NCBI GenBank assembly: GCA_032622095.1
Contig: CP136065.1
Location: 22,928,134-22,992,133, forward strand
Direction of reading: 5' to 3'
Length of the DNA stretch: 64,000 nucleotides
Source: Siphonodentalium dalli
Lineage: Eukaryota; Mollusca; Scaphopoda; Gadilida; Siphonodentaliidae
Part shown: positions 10,911 through 22,773 of the stretch, in pieces
Position numbering within the stretch: the stretch's first letter is position 1
How the letters are laid out: each line of letters opens with the position of its first letter
The notes under the pieces: model-generated
What the model was told of the DNA's origin: nothing
What the model saw: the letters and a program-made list of their open reading frames with translations, nothing else
Databases searched by the model: none
Program-made: the position numbers and the translations under genes

Positions 10911-11950
10911 ATTTCGTAGCACGCCTGTATATGGAACTCATTAACCGAGTTCATTAAATTTGATTTGAGCAAAGGTTTACCGAGGCTCAAATCGAATTTA
11001 CATGATCAAATAAATGTAAAGTTTTTATTGAAAACAACAATCATAAACTTCAGCGATCACAAGTCATTTAAATTATGATGTGACATCATCGCACGCACTA
11101 ATATTACACGTGTGTCTTACCAATAATTATGAAGCTGGTTTTGTGAATTAATTACATGTATGTGATAAATTAGAAATATGTTTCAAGAGTGCTATAATAT
11201 TGGATACGGTACAAAATTCATGGAAATAACTTCTTTATGGTTTTCTTTGTTTAAATGTTATCACCCTACTACTATGTGTGACATAATTATTATTTCGACG
11301 ACACTAATATTTACTGTTACAGCATGTAAAAAAAACATTTGAAATGTCGCATGCCAAAAACGACTACATAATTATTGTTTCGTTGCTTTACTGTGACCAG
11401 CAAAACATGCGAAAATGCTGCATGTTTTTTATCTGTACATATCTGTCTAATTTGTCATGTGCTGAGAGCAACATAATGTACAACACAAATTTGTCGCTTT
11501 CAACGTGAACAACAAAACATCTGACATTATCACATTTTTTTGTGGCGCACCGAAAGCGACAAATTAGGTTCGAAAGCAATGAAACATCAACATTTTGTCA
11601 CTTGTAAGTTTATTGCATAACAAATTATGTAAAATGTCAAATGTTTTCTTGCATTCTGAAGGCAACACAACTTCACAAAAGTTCACTTGCAACAAAATGT
11701 GCGACATAATGTCGAATGTTTTGTCAATTTGAACTCGCGATGACTAATGTTGCATTAGCAAACGGTGAATTTGTATTCATCCAAACCTAATTTCAATTAT
11801 CAGATCATCTAAAAATCTGAATTTTTTTTATTGAGAAGTTGTCTCCAAATTGTGATAGGCCTAGAAACAAAATTCAAATGTCAACTGGTCAACAAGTCTG
11901 ACTCAGACCTGGTAATATGGCTAATGGGGTAAGCCATGATCAGCAGATCA
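10911..11950. other. AT-rich intergenic sequence, no gene recognised
   Basis: An inverted pair AACTCATTAACCGAG / CTCGGTAAACC occurs near 10930-10985. Phrases such as ACAACAAAACATCTGACAT and AATGTCGAATGTTTTGTC recur loosely at 11330-11740. No exon or transposon terminus is convincing. Confidence 0.4.
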
Positions 11951-13000
11951 GGTCAGGCACATCCTTAATTCCACTATTATAGTGATATTCCACTATTATA
12001 GTGGTATTTGACCATTACCGTTTTGTTAATTTGATAAAAGTGGGATAATCCAAAATAATATTTCCCACAAATATTATTCAAAATCAGATCACACTAACTC
12101 GATACCATGCATATAGTTTGTCCAGGAGCATTATTAATCATGACGACACACGATAAGCAACTCAATTTAATAGCATGTAATTAGTTGAAATATTGTTATG
12201 AAGGAGCGATTGAGTCATCCTGCTATTGTCATTTAGAACGGGACATATTCGTAATGCTAGGGTCATTGTCACAAGGCTCCGGTCACATTCATAGCCAGCT
12301 TTTTAAATCGATCACAAATGTAGCCAGCTTTTCGCCAGCGAAAAGCCAGCTTTTCGCCGGCGATCACATTCGTAGCCTGAGCTTTTCTAATTCCATGCTT
12401 TATATGGCACGAAATATGACGTCATCGCATTCGTGACTAAAATATCGACGTCATGCTCCAAAACTGACTTCGCTTATCAACTTATATTGAAATATAATTC
12501 GAGCATCGAACGACATTGATCGGAAACCTCAGGTTATTAACTTATTAGATGAACTAATATAAAATTAAAATTATGTTGTTTTTCATTCATCAACTCAGAA
12601 AAATGAGACTAACCTAATCTTGTTCATTGAGGCTCGCATGAATATGAAAAGCTGGCTACAAATGTGATCGCCGTAGAAAAGCTGGCTACATTTGTGATCG
12701 ATTTAAAAAGCTGGCTACGAATGTGACAGGAGCCTTGTGACAATGACCCCATCAGCATTAGTAATAGTATAATATTATTGAATATCAAAGCTGGCGCAAG
12801 AGATTGCACAACGAATTTTGTCGGAAGACTTCATTCGCTGCGATATTGTTATGACTTATGAGTGACATTTGGCTGTGCACTGGTATGCGCCGTCTTCAAT
12901 CCCTACGCAAATAAAGGAAACATGAATATGTTATAGTCAAATATCACTATAATAGAGGAATATCGCTATAATAGTGCAATTCAGGATGTGCTTGGCCTGT
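11951..13000. mobile_element. Nested foldback element, ~1.05 kb
   Basis: The outer ends are inverted: GGTCAGGCACATCC on the left, GGATGTGCTTGGCC on the right. Each is followed by a tandem CACTATTATAGTGATATTC motif. An inner inverted pair (12252-12380 and 12640-12755) is built from repeats of GTAGCCAGCTTTT with GATCACAAATG between. It is non-coding. Terminal tandem repeats plus inner inverted blocks are typical of foldback elements. Confidence 0.7.
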
Positions 13001-13505
13001 GAAATTTCCAGATACCGGCAACCAAAATGCTAATATTGTCCTATATATAACCTTTTCAGTCATTGCGTTCATAAAATAATTTGAACATACAAAGCTGGCA
13101 ATAAAAAGACAAACGACGAGTCTTCTAAATCATCGTCATCATTGTTGTAAATCGAATCTAATCGATGTTGTAAAAATATTTAAGACTTCGTGGTTGGTCG
13201 CCATTTTAAGTTGTTGTTGTAAAATGATTGTCGTTCAAACTTTATCAGAACCAGGGTTATCATTTTACGGTGAATACCGAGCTTTGCCGAATGCTGCACT
13301 GATACTACTGATTCTGTATACAGTATAAGGTAGCCTCACGTTACCAACGAATCACACGCCCGTTCGTCGAATGGAGCAACTTGAGTGTAAGCCCGAAAGT
13401 CCTGAAGAATTGTGCATCATCATTGTGTGAACCATTATCATTTTATTTCAATTCTTTTATCAAGAATAGCTATTGTAACAGGAATCGACCTCGTGGTTGG
13501 GCATA
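13001..13505. other. Flank of the LTR retrotransposon
   Basis: Unremarkable sequence. GACTTCGTGGTTGG at 13183 and GACCTCGTGGTTGG at 13487 form a short direct repeat of unknown meaning. No exon found. Confidence 0.4.
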
Positions 13506-13740
13506 TGTAACACTGAAACTCTCATTAAGGTTTAGGATCATAATCCAGATTCTTTAATCAGCATATCTATACACAATGAATTCTGCAAGTTCTCCCATAC
13601 TCAATAATCCAATGATTCATAATAATAACACAAGTACTAAGTAGGCCTATCTCATGAGCCCCAATTAACTTTCAGCCTAAGCCCTAACTTGCTAAATCGC
13701 ATTTAACCACTTCTCCACCAATCTATATACCTGCTCCCTG

Positions 13741-13750
13741 CACTCACCAT
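13741..13750 (-). other. Leader ATG with adjoining splice donor
   Basis: On the minus strand CACTATG is followed at once by GTGAGTG, a consensus 5' splice site, about 125 bp downstream of the TATA box. In the lost 5' LTR the same sequence could donate a start codon to the accessory ORF, whose acceptor lies at 19831-19850 in compatible phase. This is inference from sequence only. Confidence 0.5.
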
Positions 13751-13864
13751 AGTGAAGGTAAAGTTAATCGGATCTGAGATTTAATTGATAAGAAACTTGG
13801 AAAGTTAATATTGACAATACTGATTGTAATGATAATGACCAACTGAGACACTGGCGACAGCATC

Positions 13865-13876
13865 CCTTTTATATAA
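13865..13876 (-). promoter_or_regulatory. LTR TATA box
   Basis: TATATAAAAGGG on the minus strand is preceded about 30 bp upstream by CATTGGTCAATTAG (an inverted CCAAT box). It is placed where an LTR promoter should be, about 370 bp before the proposed LTR end. Confidence 0.7.
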
Positions 13877-14790
13877 GAGGCGCGGGCCGGACTTGACGCT
13901 AATTGACCAATGAAAGGGCCAGAAAATGACAAGTCCCCAAGTTTAGAGAAAAGTAAAACTTTAAGAGGATTTGAAAGTTTTAGAAAATATAGGATAACTT
14001 TAATAATAAGCTAAGCTCAGATTAACTAAAGGGAGCGTTTTCGATGGGATGATATAAGCTTTAAAATGATATGTATGAAGACGAAATTGATCCTCGCATG
14101 AAAAATCGCTCCTTTAGTCTATCGGAGATTAGCAGGAATTTGCATAAGAAAAAGTGAGTTGAATATTTGCAAATATTTAGTTTGCACCTGAAATGTGCAA
14201 AATGAGTGTTGTACGGTGAAAACCCCACGAGAGCGTTCTTTAGAACAATTTCTATTTTATTGCTTGATGTTAAAAGGTCAGCAGAAACTTAAGTAACCAA
14301 AAATCGCTCCCGAGGTATTTGAAACGTACAACTGAGATAATATGTAATTTATGGCGTATTACGCAGTAAACAAATACCCTACGCACATGCGACGAAATAG
14401 TTCCCTAACAACAATTATGATTAAAAATACAAATCAAACACGAATGCAAATGCACAATTATCAATAATGATAAACACAATTTCATGAATTTCATTAATAT
14501 GATGAATGAACAAAGTTTATTGACATTTGTTAGGCGCCTGCTATTTTACCAAGCAAGTTAGTACGCCGCTGCAAAATAGTGATTACGTGACCTTGCTTTA
14601 AGATTTGTGTGAATAGAATTGACAAAATAAATGTTGACAAGATGCGTGAAAATGTGATGTTGTCATGAGATGAGACCTTACTGTTTAGTTGAAGCATGAT
14701 ATGAGGCATAAAAATGGTAAGTGTGAGCATATGAACTTCGTATTATTTATGCAATATGGGAATGAAAAATGATGAAATTGAATGTGTAAC

Positions 14791-15692
14791 CACAGGAGTT
14801 TGTCAGAATGATAATAAATAATAATAATAATAAATATATACAAATAATAATAAATAGTAGTAATAATAAATAGTAATAAGAGTATAGGAATGAATCAAGG
14901 GGATTAGTGATTTGACCTACAAATGTTTATTTATAAATATTTTGCCTCGAAAATAGGAAAGCCAAAACGTTATCGATTGTAGCGATCTTCAATTATGACT
15001 ATTATACATCAATATGACCGCATGTGGCTGAAATTTAATTTCGCATTGACTACATCACCTATTTTCTCTTTAAATCACCGCAACGGCAAGTTTCATTTTC
15101 GAAGTGTTGGCTGCCCTCGGTGACACGCTGCTGGGTACGGTGTCCTGTAAAACTTGATCAATTCTTGGACGAAGTTGTTTGCAGCAGTGGTCCGAATATT
15201 TCGACCTAAATCTTTTAAATGTTACATCGTTACTAACATTAACATGCCCCGGAAATATTCGGACAGCATGATGCAAACGGCACAGATTCCTCGGCCCTTT
15301 TATTATATGTGTACATTTTTGCCCGACACCGCCAACTAATTACAACGGATGTACATGGTCGCGTGTCCACGAAATCAGCGGACGGTTCGAAAATGAAACC
15401 TGGCGTTGCGGTGATATAAAGAGAACATAAGATGATATTGTCAATGTCATGCTAAATGTAAATCACAGCGGTCACGTTGATGTATAACAGTCATAATAGC
15501 AATGAATATGGAGAGTGCCACGAGCGGAACGTTTTTTCATGTTTCTAAATTTCGTGATACTAAAAAAAAAAAATGACGTAAATCGCTAATCCCCTAGTTG
15601 CAATCCTATTCTTTATTTATTACTTATATATCTATATATATCTATATATCTCTTATATTTTTTATTTACTATCATTCTGACAAACTCCTGTG
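14791..15692. mobile_element. 902-bp inverted-repeat element in the LTR
   Basis: The ends are CACAGGAGTTTGTCAGAATG and its exact complement. They are flanked by the direct repeat GTGTAAC (14784-14790 and 15693-15699). Inner inverted segments include the GGGGATTAG region and CTTTAAATCACCGCAACGGC against CGTTGCGGTGATATAAAG. A (TAA)n run lies at 14815-14850. It is non-coding. A 7-bp duplication, perhaps 8 with decay, would suit a hAT-like element; the class is not certain. Confidence 0.8.
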
Positions 15693-15986
15693 GTGTAACG
15701 AGCGAGCCGCGAGCGAGATTTCCGGTGAAATCGAATTGTGAAAAGTGCGTAAATGCATTTTATGATATTTGAGAAGAATGACTGTATGTGGCGGGGTGAG
15801 GTTTTACTGACGTATGAATTGAAGGTTACGGAATATGTAATAAATGAAAGTATGACATTTGATGGAGTTTAAATGAAGCTACGGGTGACTGAATTTTTAC
15901 TGTTTCCTAACTTCGCGATATAACATTACTACGCACATTTGAACGAGCAAATAGTTAAGAATTATGGACCCGAGGGTCATTACACA

Positions 15987-15996
15987 TCCCCCACCC
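15987..15996 (-). other. Polypurine tract
   Basis: GGGTGGGGGA on the minus strand lies immediately before the TG start of the 3' LTR. This is the expected plus-strand primer position of an LTR retrotransposon. Confidence 0.7.
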
Positions 15997-16136
15997 AAAT
16001 TATCTCCTGGAATTTGACATCTTTTTCTGCGATCATCTTCTGAGATCATCTTCTTCTGAGATCATCTTCTTCTGAGAACTCCCACTGCTGCGCACAGGTT
16101 GTCTTAGAAATATAATTTTATAACAGATCTGGGACC
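15997..16136 (-). other. Gypsy 3' untranslated remnant
   Basis: This lies between the polypurine tract and the long-TIR insertion. It contains three tandem copies of GAGATCATCTTCTTCT on the plus strand. It ends in the target duplication TCTGGGACC (16128-16136). Confidence 0.55.
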
Positions 16137-18234
16137 CGGTGACGCGTTATGCAGTAGGTCCCTAGATTTGCGTAGGTCTCCGTAGATCACTCAATTCGCG
16201 TAGGTCCCCGCAGTAATGCAATATATAGTAGGTCTACATGATTTATTGCCTGATAAAATGGAATGATACCACTAAATGATCATGTTAAATGTTACTTTGC
16301 ATATTTTTTTTATAATTAATTTCCCAAATCTGATGGGTTTGTTTGCTTAGTGATACTTAGACTAGAGGATGAAGCCTAACTAAATTTACGTGATTTCTGA
16401 TCGGGAAAATAAGAGGATTATCTTGCTGGCTTCGGGATAAGATATTAACTGGAGGATAACTGGATATATTTTTGCATTTATTTAGGTTCCCGTAGTAATG
16501 CAAGAGTGCATGCTTTATAGAATAAGTAATGCCTAATATTATCAATTCGTGAACATTGTATATGATATTTCGTTGTTTTTTTAAAATTAAATATCTAATT
16601 ATATATTTTGTTTAGCTTAGATGAAAAAAAAATAAGGTTAGCTTAGATGAAAAAAAAAATAAGGTTTACCATCCAGTTCATTAAGTTATGTTAAGATTTA
16701 ATTTTTTAAGTTAGGACTGACATTGAAGTGATCAGTACGTTACTAAACATAACTTATTTAACTGAATGGTAAGTTTAGACAGCCCAACTACATGGGTGAC
16801 CATTAATCAAATTGTTTGCGAGACTGGGTGTTTGGTGTCAGACCGGTTTTCCGAAGACCTATTACTACGAAGGCCCACAACTCCGAAGAACCCATGCACG
16901 ATCGCCTATCTTACTATATAAATAAAGCCATCTGTTCAAATTTTACAATGAATCAACACCTGTTGATTAAACGCGCCTACTGTTGATTAAACTTCGCAGA
17001 GTGGATTAAAAATTCGCCATACAATTTGAACGGAAAATTGTTTATCCATAGCATTGTAAAAATCGTGGCATAAACAGAGTGGATTAAACTTCCTCCATAT
17101 ACAATTTGAACGGAAAAGCGTTTATCCATCGCATTTTGTTTCTGAATAAAAAATGTTTCTGAAGCATAAGTTGAATAATTATTATCCGGCTAATTAAGTG
17201 ATCGTGTTTTGATCGGACATATATTTTTCTAATGGTCATCTCTGCGTTTTGATTGGTCAAATAGTAATGTCGAGTTTTGTGCAGAAGAAATTATTTATTT
17301 GATTTTGTGATTATTTCCATTAATTTTAATTTTAATTTAAATTATAGCGTTCTGTATTGGTATATTACTACCACCATTTGTAATACTTTTATTTTAATAA
17401 CATGTCATATACAGTCTCAACAACTCCAATAAAAATTAATTATTTAAAGTTACCATCGGATCGGTATTGGTGTATATTTAAATGAGATATTGAGTAGGAT
17501 GGCGGATACTATATTAATTCGTTTTTCCCATTTTATTATTGTGAATTATTTAGTATACTTAATTAGTATTCTCGATCAGTATTGATATCAATTTAATTTA
17601 AGTTGTAAACCATCTTCAATCGGTGTAATTGTGGAAATAATGTAGTATTGATATATGGAACCAGAAATCGACTGAAGTTCGGCGACGACATTTTGAGAAA
17701 TTTTTAAGACAAATCAGACCGACACACGATAGGTGTCATTTACATATTATGTTATAAACGTTTTGGTTGCATGTTTTGATATTCAATAAACTATGAAAAT
17801 TATCAAATTCTCCTAGCTAACGCATCCATGCCCACTCACCTATAGTGATTAATCGAGAAATCTGATAATCCTCTTATTTTCTGCTCCAAATCAATGCAAA
17901 AATACAATCAGTTATCCTCCAGTTAATATCTTATCCCGAGGCCAGCAAGATAATCCTCTTATTTTCCCGATCAGAAATCACGTAATTTTAGTTAGGCTTC
18001 ATCCTCTAGTCTAAGTATCACTTAGCAAACAAACCCATCAGATTTGGGAAATTAATTATAAAAAAAATATGCAAAGTAACATCTAACATGATCATTTAGT
18101 TGTATCAATCCATTTTATCAGTCAATAAATCATGTAGACCTACTATATATTGCATTACTGCGGGGACCTACGCGAATTGAGCGACCTACGGAGTCCTACG
18201 CAAATCTAGGGACCTACTGCATAACGCAGTACCC
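16137..18234. mobile_element. Long-TIR element, Mutator-like (MULE-type), non-autonomous
   Basis: The arms are about 350 bp (16137-16490 and 17875-18234). They share GCGTTATGCAGTAGGTCCCT near both ends and continue with about 90% identity. A 9-bp direct repeat TCTGGGACC flanks it (16128-16136 and 18235-18243). Long terminal inverted repeats with a 9-bp target duplication are the signature of Mutator-like elements. The 1.4-kb interior has no transposase. It holds a ~100-bp duplication (AGTGGATTAAA ... TTTGAACGGAAAA, 16996-17140) and ACCAGTCTGAC-type inverted bits. Confidence 0.8.
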
Positions 18235-18252
18235 TCTGGGACCGACTAAACT

Positions 18253-19836
18253 TCACTCGGCATCTGGCGTCAGCCGCAACGGGATGTCACGCACCGCTCT
18301 CAGCACATCCGCCGGCTCACTGTCCCGGTATCTTACGACCGCTTCCATTTGTCGCACGAATGTGTCTACCTGTCCGCCTGAAAGCTCCCCGTTTGCTACT
18401 GCCCTTAACATAGAATAATTGTAATATCGCAGTTTATTGAAGGATTTTTGTATTTTGGCATCTCCCTCCAATGACAACAATTTTGTACCCGGCAGCGCCA
18501 ACATATTTTAACGGTCGAGCAGCTCAGTTTCTTCTGGGTTAATTTCTTGACTGCTGTTTAATTCCAAGTGTCCCGCCATTACCTTGAATACATGAAGCTT
18601 CTGTTTACTCGTATAACCCCTCCAACCCTTGGGTGGCCACTCCATCCCTCCGGGGAGCGTAATCACCCCATTCACGCCGAGCTCGTTGAAATGTTGGCAT
18701 AGCCCCGGTTGACAGTAATTTCTGCGCCCGTTGAGCTGTGTCACTAACCTTGTTGTTGGCTTCTGTTCTCTTTCTATCTTTTCGCTCCTCTACCTCTTCC
18801 ACAGCTTCCCTTTTTCTCTTCTTCTCCCCCTCTATAACGTGAACCTCTGACCGAACTTTCTTCTCTGAAACCTCGCTCGCACTTTCCTCTATCACCTTCA
18901 CCGATCTAACCTTCTCCATGATGTTACCTCCTCCACCACCTTCTCGGTTTCCCATATAGCCCGAATGCAGCCTATCGGAACATTCAGTGCCACACTGAAC
19001 AGGTGTTTCTTCCTTGGCTGCAAACCCCTTGGATACGTCCTTTTCCTTTCAGGTAATTCTCCTGCGCCGCCCTTGTAGATATTGGTTTTACGGGATAGTG
19101 TTTCTGTGGCTTTGGCGTCGTAGTCGCAATTTGTGTCCTCTAACCGCGCGTACTGGATCTCCCCGTCCTGGCGGAAGTAGACCTCGTACTTTGGCAGGTC
19201 GATCTTCAAGAGGGCGATTTTTCTGTCAGTTATCCCAGGCTGGGCAGGGTCTTAGTTGTCGGTCATATTGATGATGGCGTCCAGTTCACTTTTCTCAACT
19301 GTACATGATAGCTCTGATTCACTTTGAGTCCTCTCCGGGTGCGGCGATTCTTTAACTGCATTCTCGGGCAATTCTGTGGCTTTATTTTCAGGCAATTCTT
19401 TAACGTTACTCTCCGTCTTCATTTCCGATAAGGTCCTCCAGCCCTGCACCCACGTCTCTCTCGATCTTTGGCGTTCATCTGGGCTAGCGGCGATCTTCGA
19501 TAACATAAGCATCCTCGCTTCCACTGCTGCTTTGGATACTCTGTCGGTGGGGGTTGTGAATTTGGCGTAGTTAATGGAATCGGTGGCCAGCCAGAATCCA
19601 TTTGCTTCGTTGAACAAATCATCTGAGACGCTGATTGTCTCTGGCACGTGTTCCGCCTTAGCATGTTTCTTCAAATCAGCCGTTCTCCGGAACAGGGACT
19701 TCTCCTTGCTGCACCACGGGCACTCTACCTGAAACACCTTATGGAGGGCTGAAGCGAGATGGTTCCTCAGCTCTTTCCGGGTGGGCATCACATTAGCACA
19801 CAGCCAGCATTCTAGTTCACTTGTTGCCGCCTGCAA
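18253..19836 (-). pseudogene. Accessory zinc-finger ORF 3' of integrase (gypsy element)
   Basis: Downstream of integrase and separated from it by about 310 bp, one original ORF of about 525 codons can be followed through 19836-18253. The N-terminus has two Cys-His fingers: C-X2-C-X12-H-X5-H (from CWLC) and C-X2-C-X15-H-X4-H (from CPWC). A polar middle follows, then a basic Lys/Arg/Glu-rich segment (18900-18740), then a C-terminal part ending RLTPDAE. It is broken by in-frame TAA codons at about 19252 and 18505 and by frameshifts near 18930 and 18730. It has no signal peptide or membrane segment, so it is not an envelope gene. No ATG lies at the 5' end; the frame opens at a splice acceptor. 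The function is unknown; nucleic-acid binding is inferred from the fingers. Confidence 0.7.
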
Positions 19837-19850
19837 AAATAAAAAGATTT
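19831..19850 (-). promoter_or_regulatory. Splice acceptor for the accessory ORF
   Basis: On the minus strand the T-rich AAATCTTTTTATTTTTGCAG is followed by the first codon (GCG) of the zinc-finger frame in phase 0. A subgenomic spliced transcript, as used by retroviruses for env and accessory genes, is the likely route of expression. Confidence 0.6.
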
Positions 19851-20152
19851 GTCTCAGTCATGAGGCATTTCGATGGGGATGTAGCTGTAACTGCCAAAGA
19901 GACTGGGAGAAAATAAATGCCACATAGATCGCACCCTATTCATTTCTTTGTAACAGTGTTTCATGATCGCCTAATGTGCGCTCTCTCCCATGGCCTCGGG
20001 TACCAATGATATTGAGTAGTTCACCCCTTGTGAAAAATCTCCTTTTCCTGTGATTTGCTCATACTCCTATCATCTGTGGTAATGACTGTTCCAGGAACTG
20101 TTTCCCCATATCGGCGATATCGCGCCCTTGATCTTGATGTCCCCCCTTATTG
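19851..20152 (-). other. Non-coding gap between integrase and accessory ORF
   Basis: Minus-strand frames are closed here. The stretch could hold the branch point for the acceptor at 19831. A TATGGGGAAACAG motif is seen near 20110. Nothing else was found. Confidence 0.4.
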
Positions 20153-21625
20153 TTACTGACGTTCGATTCCAAGTTTTCTCTGTGCCCTCACTATCCATCC
20201 GGGTAGCGTCCTCCCCTTATAAGCCGACAGTCTGTCGATATGGACAACCTTACCGCTTTTACTGTTGCTCTTGCTAACTTCATACAACGAATCTGAGATC
20301 TTGCGTCTAATGATATAGGGCCCCTTCCATTTGATAGCTAATTTCGGACTGACCCCTTTTCGGCGACTTGGGTCGAACAACCAAACTGCCTGCCCCGGAA
20401 CTAATGTTCGTTTCTTGGCTTTTGCGTCGTACAGTCTGCGATTATGTTCAAATGCTGTTTTCAGATGTTTTCGGGCCACGGCATGTGCATTTTCTAGTTT
20501 TTCTCCAAATTGCTTCGCGTGTTCGCTAACTGAAATCTCCTCGCGTCTGTTGGGGACTGGTATGAATGCTTGCATTGGCATCGTTACTTCGCGCCCTAAC
20601 ATCATCATGTTGGGGGTTTTGCCTGTGGTCGCATGTATCGAAGCGCGATATGCTGCCATAACTTGGGGTAGGTATTGGTCCCATTCGTCCTGATTGTCAT
20701 GACAGAAAGCAGATAACATGGCTTCTACTGTCCTGTTTGCGCGTTCTATCATGCCGTTGCTGCACGGTCTATAGCCTGGCGTATGCGTCTTCTCTATGTG
20801 CAGTAATTTGCACACTTCTGCAAGCAATTTGGACTCAAAATCGGCCCCCTGATCGGTGTGTACCTGCATGGGTGTTCCCCATCTTGCGACAAACTCGTTG
20901 ACAAATACCTCAGCGATTGTGGCAGCTTGGTGGTTTGGCAGGGCATACGCCTCAACCCATTTTGTGAAATAACACCCTATCACTATGATGTATCGGTTAC
21001 CTTTGTCAGTAAGTGGTAGAGGGCCCATGATATCCATAGCAACCCTTTCTAGGGGTTCTCCCACTATGTATTTCCCAAGGAGTGCTTTCTTGGCTTTGAG
21101 TTGCTTTCGAGCGCCGCACTGATGGCAGGAGGCACAGTATTCTTTGACAGCTCTCTTCACATTTGGCCAATAGAAAGCCTGTTTTACCCTGCTCAGCATT
21201 TTGTCTGCCCCCAGGTGACCTGCCGTTGGTACGTCGTGATAGTTTCTGAGTACTTCATGCCTTTTCTGGTCTGGGACCACAATTTGCAATGTCGGTCTTT
21301 CGTCACTGGCCCGATGCCAATTTCGGCAAAGTATTCCATTTTCCACGGTCAGATTCTCCCATTGGCTCCACAGTGTCTTCATCTCAGCTGAGTTACTGCA
21401 TATTTCTGACCATTCCGGCTTAGATTCTTCGTCTTCTAATTTTGTCAGTATTTCTGACATATTGTCGTCTCGCAACTGAGTTTCTCTAATGGCAGATAGG
21501 TCCCATCCCTCCAGGATCATTTGATTCGGCACGTCTGTGCAGCCTTTTCCAATCTGCTGCCTTGCTCTGAATTGCCAACCTCGTTTTCTTGGTTCAATTC
21601 TTCCTGTCGTTTGCATACGTTGCAC
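20153..21625 (-). pseudogene. Gypsy pol: integrase domain
   Basis: About 490 codons are open. The zinc-binding HHCC module is intact (H in GHLGADKML, later CASCHQC). The catalytic core follows with D in MDIMGP, D in HTDQGADFE and E in GMIERANRTVE, so DDE spacing is normal. The C-terminus (WKGPYIIRRKIS) is the usual GPY/F-type tail, ending KLGIERQ. The first ~30 codons overlap the RNase H frame by a +1/-1 shift near 21540, and the true N-terminus belongs to the continuous pol polyprotein. Catalytic residues look intact, but upstream damage makes the copy inactive. Confidence 0.85.
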
Positions 21626-22704
21626 GGTCTCCTACTCATGGCATCGGCATTTCGGTGTTGTATACCGCTTCGGTGGGTGATCTTTAAATGGTACGTCTCT
21701 ACCTCTTGAAGCCATCTCGCTACCTGCCCTGTGGGGTTTTTCAGTCGCTTTATCCAGCTCACTGCCGCATTGTCAGTTCTGACGAGTACTTCTTGACCGT
21801 ATAGGTATGAGTGGAAGTGACGTAGCGATTTTACTAGCGCTAACAGCTCCTTTCTTGTTACACAGTACCGCATTTCGTGTTTGTTCATCGTTTTGCTCAT
21901 GAACGCGATAGGACGCTCTTTCCCATCCTGCACCTGGGATAGGACAGATCCGGAGCACCAATCTGAGGCATCGCAGTCCAATACGAACGGTACCCCTGGC
22001 TTCGGGTAAGCTAGTACATCTGTCGTTGTCGTGGCTTTCTTTAATTCATTAAAGGCATCTTCGCATTCCTGCGTCCATTTAAATTTCGCCCCCTTCTCTC
22101 CGAGTTTGTTCAGTTGTTTCGCTATCTGGGAAAATCCCTTGATGAATTTCCTATAGTACCCACATAATCCGAGAAATGCTTTGACTTGTTTCGCCCGGGT
22201 CGTGACAGGCCATTCTGTGACTGCTTTAATTTTGTCTGGATCTGTCGCGATCCCATCTTCCGATACTATGTGCCCCAAGAACTTGGCTGACTTCTGGAAA
22301 AATGTACATTTTTCTGGCTTTAGTTTAAGGTTTGCGTCCCGCAGTCTGTCAAATACATGCGACAAGCGCTCAAGTCCCTGGTCTACCGTCTTGCTCGGGA
22401 TCATCAGATCGTCAACGTATAAAATAACCTCGTCCCACAGGAGTCCTCGCATAATATCTTCCATCAGGTGTACAAATGTCCGGCCGGAATTAACGCATCC
22501 ATATGGCATAACAGTCATCTCATATAGACCTGATGATGATGACACAAAAGCAGTTTTTTCTTGGTCATTCGGATGAATGCCGATCTGCCAATATCCGCTA
22601 GCTAGGTCTCCAGAGCTCAGCCATTTCGCTCCCGAGAGCGATTCTAGCACATCATCCATTCGCGGGATGGGGTATGAATCTTTAACTGTTACATCGTTCA
22701 GCAA
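21517..22704 (-). pseudogene. Gypsy pol: reverse transcriptase and RNase H
   Basis: The frame enters RT within the fingers (LLNDVTVKDSYPIPRMDDVL). It shows the active-site YVDD in VILYVDDLMIPS and the thumb motif FLGLCGYYRKFIKGFS. RNase H follows with D in LDCDASDW, E in RKELLAL, D in RTDNAAV and D in NADAMSRRP. The RT N-terminus lies upstream in the same frame but behind a TAA next to WASPVV at about 22770. The last codons are out of frame relative to integrase. Family and domain order are clear; this is a decayed copy. Confidence 0.85.
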
Positions 22705-22773
22705 ACGGTAGTCTAAGCAAAATCGTGGTGACTTATTTTCGCGGAAAACTAGAACTACGGGTGAGGCCCACGC

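Larger units (their letters stand above)
13506..15984 (-). repeat. 3' LTR of the gypsy-type element
   Basis: On the minus strand it starts TGTAATGACCCTCGGG directly after the purine-rich GGGTGGGGGATG and ends CAGTGTTACA, so the ends are TGTAA...TTACA. Removing the 902-bp insertion and its 7-bp duplication leaves about 1.57 kb. It contains an inverted CCAAT motif (CATTGGTCAATTAG), a TATA box, a candidate leader ATG with splice donor, and an ATTAAA variant poly(A) signal near 13551. The far boundary is inferred from the short terminal inverted repeat only. Confidence 0.65.

Noticed and set aside
18253-19836. Envelope gene of an endogenous retrovirus-like element
   Set aside because: The ORF is in the env position, but it has zinc fingers, no signal peptide, no transmembrane segment and no cleavage-site-like motif.
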